This document shows, piece after piece, positions 1 to 14,743 of a stretch of DNA of 64,000 bases. A program made the position numbers and the translations under genes. Source of the DNA: Daphnia carinata (lineage: Eukaryota; Arthropoda; Branchiopoda; Diplostraca; Daphniidae); contig NC_081332.1 of assembly GCF_022539665.2 (NCBI RefSeq), forward strand, positions 5,856,303-5,920,302, given 5' to 3'. The notes below the pieces were generated by a model, which worked only from the letters and a program-made list of their open reading frames with translations, was not told the origin of the DNA and made no database searches. Position 1 is the stretch's first letter. Each line of letters begins with the position of its first letter.

Positions 1-1980
1 TCGGACCTAATGAATGGGTAATGTAGCCACGGTCGGGGCCAGCACGCCACCGGCATTTTATGATACGCACATATAACGTTAGATAACGAATTTATTCATT
101 TCTTTTTTATTTTATGGAAGAAGGGGGAAAAGAAAGAAAAAAAAAAGAAAAAGAAAAAGAAAAAAGAAAACATTTTATATATTTTATCTTTGTTGTTTTG
201 GTGGTGTGTTGTTACATTAGCGCAAGCAATTAACGCTCAGACTCGTTGGGCCTGTTATCTTCCTCCTGATTATATTATTCCCTATGGCCTTTTTTTTTTT
301 TCTGACTTCATTCTTCACGCCGGTTCGTGATTCCGCTTTCTCCTTTTTTCGCTATTGTATATCAATAATCATTCGCCTTTTTTTTTTTTGTTTTTTTTTG
401 TTTATCCACGAAATGTTGAGTTGTTTTCTTCTTCGATTTATTTCCAAATAAAAATATATATATATATATATACAGTATACACAATATATTTTATTTTATT
501 ATTAAAGGTGAACAGTGTGATTGGGGGGCGGTGTTTCTATTGGGCCGCTTGTGTTGATGATTTGGATGTTTTTCAAATGATCATCCGCCCACGCCGGTCG
601 AACACCCCCCTGACTCTTGAATAATAATCATAAAAAAAAAGAAGAAATATTTAAAAAAATATTTATAGAATAAAACATGGTAGGTTTTATACGTTACTTA
701 CTAACACACACACACACACGGCTATATATAGCTTCTCCCTTTAACTACATCTTTTAAAAAGAGAGAAAGAAAAGAGAAAAAACGATGGGGGACTGGCCCA
801 TTGATGGCACGTTCTATCGGGCCTGCTGGATTGAAACGTCATCGTTGGCCCATTCACGACACCGATATGCTAATTCTTTGTCTTCAGTGATGATGGTGTT
901 TTTCCCTTCGGTGCATACCGTTCGACGATAAGCAGAAAGAAAGAAAAGAAAAAAAAAAAAGAAGAATTGACTTTAACCCCTCTGTATGGATGTCTATATA
1001 GAGATGTGATCACGCGGACACACACAAAAGAATGAAAAAGCTAAAAAAAAAAAAAAAAAAAAAAGAATGAAAAGGTTCAACTTGTATATCCCCCCCCCCC
1101 CTCAAATTCGAAAGGGAGGCCTACAGGCGGTCGGCATTTGCTGCTGTGTCGTCGTTGTTAGCTCCCCCGCAGCCACAATTCCACTCTCTATCTTTGAAAA
1201 AAAAAAAAAAAAAAGGAACCTCTCGGTTCCCTCCTCTTCTTGTTATACACCCAACCACCTCCTCCTCCTATGTAGCCCTCTCGCATTGAGTGAGAGAAAG
1301 AAAATGGCACGAAAAAGGGACTTGGAGAGCAAGCGTGACAACCTCATCGGGGCCGGCTGTCAGAGAGAGAGAAACCCCCCGATGAGGACCGTGAATAGTC
1401 AAATAGCTTCCAACAGATAGGGCCCATCTAGTTTCTCTATATCGCTGGCATAGACGCTCAGATTTGAAGAGAAAAAAAAAAAGGGCCAAAGAGGAAATTG
1501 TGTTAAAATACATTCCGGATAAAAAAAACAAAACAAGGGGCAGACAGTTGGGGGCTAAAAAAAAAAAAAAAATCAAAGTTCCATCATCATCTCATTTTGT
1601 TTTATTTTGTGGTGGATATATGTAGTCTACACATCAGAAGACGTGAGCAAATAAGGGGCCTTCTCTGTCACTGCTTGTTTTCGTGGATAACTAAAGCAGA
1701 TGTGGTGCTGTATGTAAATTGGGTTGTGATTTATGCCCTCAATTTGAGTAGACACGCCAACAAAAGCTGATGCATCCCCCCAATTATGGGCCGGGTCAAT
1801 TGTATTAACCTTCGTCCTTTTTCCGAAACTGTGTTTTTCATCACAAAATGATGCGGTGTGCATAGAGACATTATTGATGAATAAAAAAAAAAAAAAAAGA
1901 AACCCATCCCCTATCCGTTCTCATTGGGCCATATACGAGAGGTAGTTTGAAGAGAGAAAATCACGCATCGATGAGTGTCG

Positions 1981-1983
<3 letters not shown>

Positions 1984-2016
<33 letters not shown>
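1984..2016. repeat. Long poly-A run
   Basis: About 30 consecutive A bases, the longest homopolymer in the window. It could be the tail of an old retroposed copy, but I see no recognisable element upstream of it, so simple slippage expansion is as likely. Confidence 0.7.
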
Positions 2017-2018
<2 letters not shown>

Positions 2019-2846
2019 ATAGTAAATTAAAAATGGAATGGGATTTTGATCGATTGGCGATGGGCGTGAGCAATCGTTCGATAACACGGCCATTGCCAAT
2101 GTTTTTCCCGTCTTTGTGTAGTCATCAACGACGCGCCGGCATCGATAGCGCTTTTCTTTTTAAAAAATTATAATATGCGAACACGATGATGTAAGACCTC
2201 GTCCTTTCGCATCGAAAGCGACGTACAGGACGCAGCTGTCAAACCGAACCTGTGAATCGATGACTCGTTGTTTTTTTTTTTTTTTTTTTTTTTCATTCTT
2301 GCACGTCTATGTATACCTGCTGTTTTGTGTTTTTTTTTTTTTTTTCGGCGTGAGCGTACCGGCTGCAAATCATCAATACATCGAAAAGAAGATTTCAGCT
2401 ATAACGTCACGTTTCCTTTCCCCATGCTTTCCATCAACGTATTTTTTTGCTTTAAAAAAAAACAAAAAAACAAACAAAAACAAACAAAAAACAACAAACA
2501 ACAAGACAATTGGCCGAGATGATGATGTACAATGAGGAGCATATCAAAAAGGAGGGACTTGCCGCTTTCGACTTGAAAATTGTTCACTTCGGAAAAAGAT
2601 CTAACCAGTTAATCTTTTTTTCGTCCTCCTCTCACCTGCGTAAATGTTTCACGAGAAAGTTGGGGAGGGGAAACCCAAAAAAAAAAAAAGGAGAAGAAAA
2701 TCATCATCGTCCACTATTATAATCATCATCATCATCTGCAGATGGATAGAGCTGACTATCAAGAACGGGGACGTGTATATAACGGTGTCCTGTAACACCA
2801 CAACTTGCTAACGGTCCAATCTATTGCGCGTGTGATGATGATGAGG

Positions 2847-2848
<2 letters not shown>

Positions 2849-2885
<37 letters not shown>
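2849..2885. repeat. (GT)n microsatellite
   Basis: An almost uninterrupted GT dinucleotide tract of about 18 units, with one interruption near its 3' end. It lies 130 bp from a (GA)n tract, so the two form a compound microsatellite area. Confidence 0.95.
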
Positions 2886-2891
<6 letters not shown>

Positions 2892-3011
2892 TTCGGGGAC
2901 GGAGGGGAAATCAAAAGACACACGGACAATAAGACGGACTTGTAACAAGCAAATAGACAGCAATTCTTTTTCTCTCGTCCTTTTGAGTGATACGTATGTA
3001 CATACAAGAGC

Positions 3012-3012
<1 letters not shown>

Positions 3013-3047
<35 letters not shown>
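3013..3047. repeat. (GA)n microsatellite
   Basis: About 17 GA units, followed after a short spacer by a poly-A run near 3060-3078. A TTC-rich tract lies at about 3197-3228. Confidence 0.95.
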
Positions 3048-3052
<5 letters not shown>

Positions 3053-4287
3053 GATCGAAAAAAAAAAAAAAAAAAAAAGGACACGGAAAAAAATAATAAG
3101 CCGAGAGATGCCAATCTATCGGAGATGAATGAGCTGTCTGGCAGCCCCAGCAGGCGGCAACGCTCCTTTATTTTTCTATATGTACCTTGTTTTCTCTCTT
3201 CCTCTTCTTCTTCTTCTTCTTCTTCTTCTTGTTCTCTTGATTTTTTATTTCATGATTTCTTTTCTGATTTTTTTTTTTTGTTCCTTTTGAAAGAGAGGGG
3301 GGTAAATGTGTATACCTTCGTCTTTTCTTGTTGTGGCTGTGCCTTCTTGACCATGCACATCGAGTCTCTCTTGTCTATTTCACGTCCTCCCACTACGCAC
3401 ACTGCGCCATATTTCCCGCCTCGTCAAACATTGAAAATGTCTAGTTGATTCCTTTTTTTATTATTATTTTTTTTTTTTTTTGTTTCCCCCTCTTTTCATT
3501 CTTTCTGCTGTTTGGGAAGAGAAAAAGAAGGGAGCAACGTACACAGACACACACTCACACAGACACACAAGCAATAGATATATGTGCGTGTGAATACCTG
3601 TGTGAAAGTAACAAGCCTCTCGGGTGTCAAAGCTAATTGATGGAAAGAATGGGATGAAGCAGAGGGGGGGGGGGGGTTTCCACCATTCACCCAGTCCCAT
3701 TTCTTTTTTTTTTTTTTCAAAACCATGTAGTATAATGTGCAGTGTGTTCCAGGTGACAAGCGAGCAAATAGTTCCCATAAAAAAAAAAAAAAAAAAAGAA
3801 AAGAAAGAAAAGGTAGGAAGGGAAAAATGATAATTTCATTCCCATTATACGGTAGTATACATGGCAAATTGAACTTGACCTTTTTCTTTAACATTTTTAT
3901 TAGCTGCTCGCTCGTTATAAAAAACAGCGTATCAAAAAAGCAATTGTGTACGTTCCCAATTAGGCCTTGCATTATGTAGAGAGGTGCGCATTCCGAACGG
4001 GGAAAGAAATGGAAATACAAAAAGCGCTAAAGCAAAATGGTTGGGAGAATGAAGGAAAAAGAATCCAAAAAAAAAATAAAAGGAGGGAAATAGCATCGTG
4101 TAGATTGATATAAATCAGTTCTCTTTTCCTTCTATTTATATTCGTATTTTCTTCTTCAGCCTTCGCGCACAGGTGAGGTGGGTGGAGAGAGGAAGGAAGG
4201 GAAGGGTCATTTGTCCCAGTCGCGGTGGTTTTGTATCTGTTACGCGCGGTCCACGAAAGCGACATTCCCGACTGCATTCCTTTTTCT

Positions 4288-4314
4288 TTCTCTCTCTCTC
4301 TCTCTCTCTCTCTC
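4288..4314. repeat. (CT)n microsatellite
   Basis: A CT dinucleotide tract of about 13 units; a second shorter CT tract lies near 4401-4420. (CT)n/(GA)n tracts can bind GAGA-type factors in arthropods, but nothing here shows that this one does. Confidence 0.9.
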
Positions 4315-4684
4315 ATTCTCTCTTTAAAAAAAAAAAAATAATAATAATAAAAATAAAGCGCATGCAACTATTTCCAGTGGACGAGGACAAGTGAAGGCAC
4401 CTCTCTCTCTCTCTCTCTCTGTTGATGCTCCTCTTTTATTATAGTCCCCCCTCCCCCTTCTCTACACACACATCCGCCGTCGTGAAGAAAACATTCCCAT
4501 TTTCTTTGGCCTGCTGATGTGCCAGCATGTTGGGACGTGCAAGGGACACGCTACGAATAAAAAAAAAAAGGAAACTAAACAAGGTGGACTCTCTGTTGCT
4601 TGGTGCTATGCTCGTGTCGTGTCATTCATTAGTTGGCCGAGCCACGACTTGACACGAGATTCTCATCTCGCTGTGTACATATAT

Positions 4685-4685
<1 letters not shown>

Positions 4686-4716
<31 letters not shown>
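4686..4716. repeat. (TA)n microsatellite
   Basis: A TA dinucleotide tract of about 15 units followed directly by a short CA tract. Similar TA tracts occur at 12561-12582 and 13840-13862. Confidence 0.9.
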
Positions 4717-4726
<10 letters not shown>

Positions 4727-7424
4727 TTATAGATGCACTATAGGGCTATACGGATGGTCCATAGCTCTCTTTTGTTTTGTTTTTCATCCCCTATCTTTCG
4801 TTCTTTTTCTTTTGGTGTCTTCTTATATCCGTGTCCAGCTGAGCATTAGGACCGCTACCCCAGCTGTGGCCAGTTTTTTTTTTTTTTTTTTTTTTTTAAT
4901 GTACATAAATTTTATTTATTTATTTATTTTTTTTAAAGGGACCCTTTTGTTTTTGTTTGCTTTCTGCAGAGACCCGGTCAGCCCAGGTGGACGGCATTCC
5001 TTTACCTTTTCACGGCGCAGCACCTGTTACTGTATTTACCTACATCCAATGGTATATAAAACGGAGCAACAGCTTCAGTGAGGGTGGTTCTCTATACGTG
5101 AAATTCATACTAGATTATTGTTTAATTGCATTTGATTGTTCGTCTTTTTTTTTTTTTCCAACGAACTCAACGCGAAGTTCGATGGTTGTTTATTATAGGA
5201 CCACTGTGTCTTCTGATGTTCATTTGTTTCTCGTGACTTCTCTCCACCAGTTTTTTTGTTTTTCTTATCCGTTCACCATAAATGTAGAATTTCTATAGAA
5301 AAAAAAAAAAAAAAAGAAAACATAAAATTAGGAACGATTTATTATCCGTCACCTGGCCACAGGTGTTTACGTACGCTCACTGATTACGGGCGGGTCATTT
5401 TCTTAACAAGACCTGTTGTTGTTGTTGTGATTGAAATTTTTTTTTTTTTTTTTTTTTTTTCGGTGTGTGTTCTCCCTCTTCTCTATTGATAAATGTGTAG
5501 CACGATATTTATAAAAAAAGAAAATTAAAAGAAAAAAAAAACTACCTGAGCGTGGAATTTAGATAATCTGGTAGATCGGGTGTGTTGTTTTAGAGTCCAT
5601 TGATTAATGAAGGCAAGTTGGTCATCAGTGGGGTTCATTAACGTCCCCTCCCCTCCAGCAGGACATAGTCCCACTTAAATATATATATGTATATAAGAAA
5701 CTTTTATTTTTTGTTGAACTGTTGTCCTTTTAGTTTTTTTTTTTTTTTTTTTTTCAACGTTGTTGTCGTGTGTTATATGGGCCTATTATCGATAAATAAC
5801 CATCACTCTCTGTTCTTTCTATTTTGAATGTTTTCTTTATATCTATCGCCTCTCTCTCTCTCTCTCATTCTCCCTCCCGTTTGGCTCGTTCTCTCCGGCG
5901 TTTCTACACGTTGTTTCGCTTTGTTCCTTCTTTCTTTTTTATTACGATCATCATTATTATTATTATTATTCGTGTTAGGAGAAAAGAACGCAGCACGCCA
6001 CACTGTTGACATTTATCTGACTGCCAAGATCGCCTCCCTGTCCACCTTCTGCGTGGTGGTTACACGCATAAGACACACGCACAGTAACCACCATCCCCCC
6101 CCCCCCCCGCCTCTCTCTTCATTATACAACAATCTGGAATATAATAAATTTGAAATAAAAACATCACACCGCGAAGAGGATCGAAAGCTCTTCTCCATTT
6201 GGGAGGGACGCAACTCAGCGTGAGATAGTCATCGCAGAGGGCAAAAAAAAAAAAAAGAAACAAAACAACAACGACATATAACATAGCAAGACACTGCAGA
6301 CATAGTCTCCCATACACATATAATAATGATAATACTCTTTTTTTTAAAGAAAAACAAACACATAAAAAAAAAGAAACGCAGCAACAGTAGTAGTAGTAGC
6401 TCTATATTATGTATATACATATATTTCGAAGCGTCTCTACAGAGAAATGGGCGAAAATGCAAACAAAACGGACAAGAAAAAAAAAAAACAAAAAATATAA
6501 GAGAAGCCATGCTATATAAAGTCGGAGCTGAACGGCTATCAACAACCAGTTTAACTATCGATTTGGCTGTTCGGACATTCTATGAAAGTGATGGATAGTG
6601 CAACGATTCGGAACGACAGGGAGGAGAAACGAGAAAAAATCGTAAAACGTCGTTTTAAAACCAAACAAAATAAAACGAGAAGAGGGAAATCAGTTGCTTA
6701 ACACGCCTATATATCGCGTCTGTTTTGTTTTTTTTTTGTTTGTTTTTTTCTTGCTTTGGAGGGGAAAAAAAAAAAATATACCTGTTGCGTGCGCAACACA
6801 TCCCGAAAATGGCGACGCACGAAACTATGGGCATCTGTTCTTTCCCTTTTATGTTTTGTTTTTTTTTTTTTTTTTTTTTTTTTGCTTTCAAGGCGATCGT
6901 GCAAAACCTTAACACGCGACATCTCGTGAAAAGATAGCGAAAATAATGAAGAACATAACGTATATACAACCAATTGGTGCGCCAAATCGATGGCTACCTA
7001 TTTTGTGCAATCTTTTATTTATTTATTTATTTATTTTTTATTTTGTACAGTCCAAACATGCGTGTGAATTTTTTTTTTTTTTTTTTAAGAAATCAAACAA
7101 CAAAAGAAACAGGAAATTGAATCGATCGACCGATCATCCCGCACGAAGCGGCGTCATAGTTTTCTAACGGATCAAAAGACAAGCAAAGGCCACGTCTCAC
7201 CATCGTCATGATGATGCGTGTACAGACACGTAAGTGCGTGAATGCAAAAAAAAAAAAAAATAGAAAAAGGGAAACGATGACCGACGTTTGACAAATGAGA
7301 GAGTCAATCGATTAGAAATGACGTTCGTCTTTATGGACTTTGTGCGTCAGCCAGAAGACAAATGAATTTCTCTATTGCATGTAAATATTTTAAAATAAAT
7401 GCTGATAGCTTGTAAATAAAATCT

Positions 7425-7443
7425 CCCCCCCCCCCCCCCCCCC
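7425..7443. repeat. Poly-C run
   Basis: About 19 consecutive C bases, an uncommon homopolymer in this A/T-rich region. Shorter C/G runs occur near 1091-1100, 3664-3676 and 6095-6108. Confidence 0.9.
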
Positions 7444-8450
7444 AAATATGAACTAATAAAATCAGGCAAGAGGAGAAGAAAGGACGTTCCCGCTTTATTA
7501 TATTCACGAACAGTGGGTCCGCCGGCGTGAACCAATGGCCGTGTAACGCGTGGGCCGGTGTTAAAACATTGACGTTTTCATTTCTGAAAAAAAAAAAAAA
7601 AAAAAAAAAGCGCTTCATTATCGATCGATAGTTGAAAAAACGAACTTTGTTTTGTTTTGTTTTTTGGTTTTTTTCTGTGTGTTTCTTTTTTAGTTTGAGA
7701 TTCCTTAGAACTGGTCGAAATGAAAGAGATGGCGCACTAGGCGGGCGGCACACGGCGGAATGATGGGGCCATTTTTGTATAATATGACGAAGAAGGAAAA
7801 ATGTTAGGGAAGAAAAAAAAAAAAAAAAAAAAAAGAAAGAAAATATATATCTATCTAAAGCAGCCGCCATGTTGTTTTTTTGTTTTTTTTTTCTTTTTAT
7901 TTCCTTCTTTTTTTCTTGTCCAGGTGATTAATGACCGCCATGACCAAGTTGTTCCTCTCACCAGCCAAACAAAAAAAAAAAAAAAAAAAAAAAAGAGCGA
8001 CGGCGACGGAATCAAAACGGAATCAAAGCCAAACTCGCCATAGTTTGGTCGATCCCCGATTGAATTTTAAACGTATCTTTTAATACTTCCAAACACTCCC
8101 TCCCTATTCTCCGCCTTCTTTTTGTCGTTCCAAAAGAAATCGCAGAACCGTCGGGAAAAAAATAAAGCGTTCAACCTGAAAAGAACAAGGACATAACCCT
8201 CTCAATATTCCTTGTGTGTTTGTCTATTTTCTTAAGTCTTTATTTTTTTTTTTTTGTTTTTAGGTTGTTAAACTCATCCAAGGGTTTTTCTTTTCTGTTT
8301 TTTTTTTTTTTTGAAGTAATTGAAGAGGAGTTTTTTTCTTTTTTTTTTAAAGAGACCACCATCACCTTTCTTGTTATTTCGCTTGTGGAGCTCCATCTCG
8401 GGTGGTCTTCTTATTGCGCATCTCGTATCAGGAACCTTTTTTTTCCAAAA

Positions 8451-8481
<31 letters not shown>

Positions 8482-8925
8482 AGTAATAATAATATAAAAC
8501 ACACCCCAAACTCCACCCTTTGTGAAAGAGCGATCAAAGAGAAGACACAAATCATCAGACGTCTGTATAATCCAATCAAATAAAAATCATCGAGTAAAAA
8601 CTAAACCCGTATAATTATCGGTGAACGCATAGACATCGATTCGCTTATAAAAACAGAACTAAATTTTTTTTTTTGAAAGAATTATCTTTTGAAATGAATT
8701 CATTTTTGCGTGATGGAATGTTTCTCTGTTCCTATAGTTAAACGACAACAACGACAACAACAAAAAAATATATTTGTTGGGCGGAAATGGCCCCATTGGT
8801 GATGTGAGTATGGCGCAGCGCGCGCAGACAAGAGAAAGAAATAATAATCATCTCTCAAAAAGAGCGTACACACAAAGAGCGGATCATCTATGATGCGGTT
8901 GTGTTATTCCAGTGGCTTTGATGCA

Positions 8926-8934
<9 letters not shown>

Positions 8935-8967
<33 letters not shown>
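8935..8967. repeat. (CA)n microsatellite
   Basis: A CA dinucleotide tract of about 16 units, followed within 15 bp by a short TA tract. Confidence 0.95.
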
Positions 8968-8968
<1 letters not shown>

Positions 8969-11900
8969 AGCCAAAGAGGTATATATATATATACAGTATA
9001 TATCGCATCGATATATGGCCGTCTCTTAGGATACATAAGTGGAGGAAAGAGAGAGAGCACGGCTCAAAAAGCGGGCCACTTAATACCCAGTCAAATAGCG
9101 CTGCGCCACAATATCCTGATGCTTGTCAACAGCACAGCCTCGGTTGGGTTGAAGCAGATCTGCCATATATCGCACCGTATCCAAACATTTTGCGAGAGAA
9201 TTGAAAAAAAAAGAAAGAAAGCACAATCACACAAAGCGACGCACACAGGCAGGAAATGACGCTCCGGATATATGGATATATAGGAACTATGATATATATA
9301 CTTGAAAAATAGGAAAGAAAAAAAAAAAAAAGAGAAGCCCTATGTGTATCAAGGATCTCGAAATATACAAGAGCTTCCCCCCTCTCCACTAAAGAGAGAG
9401 AGCAATGTAGTGGGTTCTTTTCTTTTTTTTTTCCCTCTTCAATATCAAAGATATATATTTATACTGCTGTACATACATAATAATATAAGCCATCAGGGGC
9501 ATATAGAAGCGCACAGACTATAAGGCCTATACCTATAAGACGCACTATAGGTGTCTATAAAAACCTTTTGATTCCCTGTTTTTCTTTTCACTTAACTCTC
9601 TATCCTCGACTTTTTTTTTTTACCAGCACAGAAGAAAAGGGAGCAAGCAACAAAAAAAAAAAAAAAAAAGCTTTTTTTTTTTTCTCCAATGTTTGTGCTT
9701 GCGGAGAGGAGGAAAAATGTGTAGATAGACGGGCACAAACTTCGCTCCAACCGCATCGTATACGATTAAGTATATACCAACCGCTGACTGTGTTTACCTT
9801 TCATCATAGATCCCTCGAGTCGCTCTTTTCTCTTGTCCTGTTTGCCTTTTTTTTTTTTTTTTTTTTTTATTTAACTCCCCTAAAGAAATTATTTTTTTTT
9901 TTTTGAAAGCTCAAGCGTATCGATCTTGTAGGAAAATGCGCTTTTCATCTGCAGCCTCGATATCGCCAAATAGATTTCACATTTAACACGCCGATTGTGA
10001 ATGGCTTGTTCATTATTTTCAACTTACCGCAAAAAAAAAAATAATAAAATAAAACCTCTGCTTAGATAAATCCACAGGAGTATACCCCGGATTCTTTTAT
10101 TATCCCCACATCGCTCTTGTATTTTATTTCTGTGTGTATATACACACACACAGGATAACGTAAAAGATTATCGCTGCGAACTGCGGCGCGTCACATTCCA
10201 TATGTTTTTTTTATTGTTATGCGACCTAGAAATGGGATTGGACCGGCATGAATTGTACGGTAGACTGACACCCAACTGTGTATAGGCTACATGATGAGGA
10301 ATGATGACAAATCTAAAGTATATATATTTCTCCTACACAGTTGGGGCATCGGCTGTTGATCGTGTCAAATTGATAACGTTCTTTTTTTTCTTTTTTATTG
10401 TATAGAAATATATGTACATATCCTTTATACTTGATATACAGGTATATATATATAGATATATATATTTCCCTACTTTTGTCCAGCGTGTATCGGGGCGGGT
10501 ACGTACATCGATCGCTCAACAGGCTGTATATGTATATATATACGTATAATATTCACGCTTTTTGGCCTATAGTTGTGTGCCTCCCTATATATAAACAAGG
10601 ACCCTTTAGGCCTACACATCTATTTTTCACGCTTGGTCGGCAGGCTGGTTCTTGATAAACTTGTCTGATTATTTATGAGAAAAAACGCAGATGAGGGTGA
10701 GGGAGAGAGAGAGAAGAAGAAGAAGAATTGTTAGCCTATACACACACAAAATAATAATAATAAAAAAAAAAAAAGGGGGATCTTGCCTCCTCCTATTTCC
10801 TTCACGGTCCATCACCCGTTTTTAGGATTTATTCCAGTTGGATTGTGTCTGTTCGTAAGAGTCGGACAACATTTTCAACAGATAGCGAGCGCAAGAAGAG
10901 ACTTGTGCGAGTTACACTTGGTACGTATACTGTATGTATACACACCACACGTTTCAACTCGATGTGTGTACGCCAATAAGAAACATGGGCTGTGTAAGCC
11001 TAAGGGTCTAACGGGCTATCTGACACTTTGGAAACTGGACATTTTCACACCCATCCCTGGGACAACCGGTATCGGGGGCTTCAAGATACAATGTACGCAA
11101 GGGGACATGGGAGACTGTGAAAACGTAGAGTAATAATATACACACACACACACACATATATAGTATTGCTGGTGGGTTATGTAAGACTGTGAAATAGAAT
11201 CTTTTTTTTTTTTTCTTTTGGTGTAACGAGAGTTATTATACACGAGAACTTGGGGCAATAATTCAGTCAGTTCGCTCTGTCCTATCAGCCACGATTGAAC
11301 CTTAATGGCGATGCACCGTCGAGAGTGTACGTGCCCTTTAGTCTTCAAAATTGCGTTTAAAACGTCCAGTTTCTTCGCCTTGTGTGCGTGTGTGTCAGGA
11401 GTCAATTGCACAGTTTGTACTGAAAACATGAAAGCAACTGGTTAAAAAGAAACATGAACTCGCTTCGTACTGGATGACCTTTAAAGGGCTCATTACACAC
11501 ACCACGGGGCAGTAAAACGAAGCAAAAATTGCTGAGCCCAACATAAGAAATAAAGAAATTAACTTCGTTGGATTTGACGCGATTTTTTCACGCGGAAATA
11601 ATGCAGCGCAGCAACTAAAAAAAAAAAACAAAACAAAACAAAACAAGGGGGTTGGGGAATTCTACGTATAAAAAGAACAACACATCAAACAACAACAACA
11701 ACAACAAAAAAATGTATAGCTGCTGGTGCCTAGCTGGAACGGCTGCTGCATTTACATGTTACGCAGTAATAATTATAATCACACACATAACAGTCGGCAG
11801 CAATTATCTCATCGCGGGCCGCTTGCGGGTTGCTTTTTGTTTGTCTTATAAATATATATATGTATATCTTTTTCTTTTTTTCTCCGTTTCCTGTGGCCCG

Positions 11901-12043
11901 TTTTCCATCTCAGATTACATGCATCTATTTAATATAGCACTGTAGGCTATACATCCACACGCACGCAACCCGCCACTACACACTATATACCGAATAAATA
12001 AATAGAAGAAAACGAAATATACTCCTCGTCGAGAATGGGTGAC

Positions 12044-12072
12044 GCTCTCTCTCTCTCTCTCTCTCTCTCTCT
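12044..12072. repeat. (CT)n microsatellite
   Basis: A CT dinucleotide tract of about 14 units inside the gene-free 5' third of the window. Confidence 0.9.
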
Positions 12073-14278
12073 TCATCTTGTAAAAGAAAAAAAAAACGAA
12101 TCATAAAAGAAATAAAAAGAACAAGACCACGTCATCACAGCGAACATGAAATTAAAGAAGAAAAATATATATATATAAGAGAGGAAATGAATGCGCTGGA
12201 TTGTTACGGTCCATTAGGCTGTGATGCGTGAAGGGCGGCGTCGCTTGAAATAGACGAGCAAGTGACGAGACCGGTTGGAACCAATCATATCGAAGAGCCA
12301 GGTCCTCCACTCGTTTTCGCATCTATACGGCCGCACTTATTACGACGAGTCAACATTAGAAGGGAGGGACAGAGAGAGAAAGAGAGGGCGCATTGAACGG
12401 GAAAGCACATCCAATTCATTTAATAGGACGTTAACCGTTTGTTACATATATATATATAGAAGGAGGGGGGGGGAGCGCGAATGCGTTTGCTATAATAATA
12501 TAAGCTGTCGGGGTGCTAAAACCTATAAAGACAACGAGCTCGTTGATCGATGCGATCTCGTGTATATATATATATATATATAGGCGTCTGTATAGATGCA
12601 CTCTCTATTGTTATTTTTATGTATCCAATGCTAGACGCAGAGAGACCCACCCCTCTTGCTCGATGCGGTGGGGTCCGTGTAACCAAAAAAAAAAAAAAAA
12701 TAGAAAATAAATAAAGAACATAACTAAAAAAAAAAGAGGGGGGATGGTCGTTCTGTAACTGGTTTCGTGTGTTAACGAGGGGCGGACCAATCAGTCGGCG
12801 TCGGTTCTCGATGGGCGTCGGGGGAGTAGGACGCTCAACGGTAAACTTCTTTTTCATCAATGTTTTTGCTTTTTTTTGTTTTTTGTTTTTTGTTTTTTTT
12901 ATTTATTTATTATTTTCTCTCTTCTTTATTCTATTTTCGGCTTACATGACCGCCGAATTGGGGGTGCACGCAGGCTCTTTGATATTTTGTAATGTGCGCA
13001 GTGAAGGACGTGCAGAACGGCAGCCGCTTAATTGGCGCTGAGAGAATTCAGACTTGCCATTCACTGTTGCCTTTTTGCTTGATGGATATGCGGCTGAGAC
13101 TCTAGCCCACCACCCACTTGCCCTCCATCTCCTCGCGTCATCATCATCATCATCAAGCGAGCTCTTGTTGAGAGTGTCGAGCCGGGCGTCTCGATTGATT
13201 AACTCGCAATCAACTCCAATGGCTGATGAGTTGCGCCAAGCCAGCACCGCACATTTTACACACCAAACTCTCTTCTCTTTTCGGCCCAGCTGTTCCCACT
13301 TGACACATAATACAACGCACACACACACACACATAACCTTCATGAAACCCATATATACGCCTATAGTTTTTTGTTTTGTTTTTCCATCTCTATTTTGATT
13401 TCTTTTCGTTCGGCAAAGCCCATTGGATTAATCATCAATAGCGAAATCAATGGGCAAAGAACAAAGATGGGTTCGAAAACTATATCGGATTGGAATCAAC
13501 TAGAAAAATACGTATCAGTTCCTTTTTGCCGGGCGTTTACCGACTCTGAAAATTTCCATTCGAAACGTGAATTAAAAAAAAAAAGGATAAGCGAAATGGA
13601 GGGAGTTAAATGCTATTACACATGGCGAATGATATATACAGTAGAGGAAAAATAAAAAAAAAAATAAAAAGACGAGAAAGAGAATGGAATGCAATTAGCA
13701 TAGTTCATCAATATGGAACAGGCAACAATAACGCAATCATCGTTCGAAAAACGGGCGGAGAATGCTATTGTAATAGAATCGGCTATATAGCCGGAGCCAT
13801 GATGGCCGCGCTGCGAGTCCCGCGTTGTAAATCACCGGGATATATATATATATATATATATAACCGGCCAGCGGGTCCAATCTCCATAAAGTGTCCAGGC
13901 ACCCACCAAACCGTATCATCGGAATCGTATTACTCTATAGACGTTTTAATTTGAGGTGAAAAACTTCAAAAAAACAAAAAACAAAACAAAAAGGAAATGA
14001 AAACAAAAGGCAAAATAGACTCCCCTTTTTTTTTTTTTTATTTAATTTTTAATTTCTTTCCTCCAGTCCAGCTTATATGGCTCTCTTTTGGGTATAGGCC
14101 AACATGACGTAAAGCAACGATCTTTTGAACAACTGCTGCAAGTCCAGCAGTGGAGGCAAATTCTTCCTTAAAAAAAAAAAGAAAAAACGAAACGTTGTGC
14201 AGATTTACGACTGCGATATGTTATTACGCACACACGGGACCGATTGGCTATCAAAATAGAGGCTGAAAGAGCGTTGAA

Positions 14279-14300
14279 CAAGAAGAAGAAGAAGAAGAAG
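14279..14300. repeat. (GAA)n tract
   Basis: Seven GAA/AGA units; a second GAA tract of similar length lies at about 14568-14591. Both sit in a purine-rich strand segment from about 14279 to 14600. Confidence 0.9.
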
Positions 14301-14703
14301 TTCTTTTCTGGTTGTAATGATGGAGAGGAAGGAGGAAAAAAAAAAAGAGGAGAAGGCGATGGAATAAGGAAAGAGAAAAAGAAAAGGGACAGCAGCAGGA
14401 GCAGAGAGAAGAGCGCCAGCAGCAGCACAACGCGCGCGCTGGACGCCCTAGCGAGTTTATCGCCAGTTAACGGGGCAGAAATTTGCCTATTTTATGGCGG
14501 CCGTAAATGTCCCGACCCGTAGTACTGATACGGGGGTTCCTTTTCTTTTTTTGTGTGAGGAGAAGTGAAGAAGAAGAAGAAGAAGAAGAAGAGGGGGACT
14601 CGTAAATTTCCTCCCCCCTCTACTATACAGCTGTAAATTCTTGTAAAGTCGATGCTAACTCGTTAGTCGTTAGCATTATAGGAGCCGTTCTGTGTATATG
14701 TGT

Positions 14704-14743
14704 TGTGTGTGTGCGTGCGTGTGTGTGTGTGTGTGTGTGTGTG
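14704..14743. repeat. (GT)n microsatellite
   Basis: A GT dinucleotide tract with two GC interruptions near its start. It is the last large microsatellite before THOC3. Confidence 0.95.

Noticed and set aside
1067-1420. 117-codon open frame starting MKRFNLYIPPPPQ
   Set aside because: Built over poly-C, poly-A and GT-rich tracts; composition explains it.
7331-7870. 179-codon minus-strand open frame
   Set aside because: Mostly poly-F and poly-G from homopolymers; no recognisable domain.
10783-11133. 116-codon open frame on the plus strand, fairly free of low complexity
   Set aside because: No family-like motif, no splice partners and no neighbouring coding signal; chance open frame in the desert is more likely.
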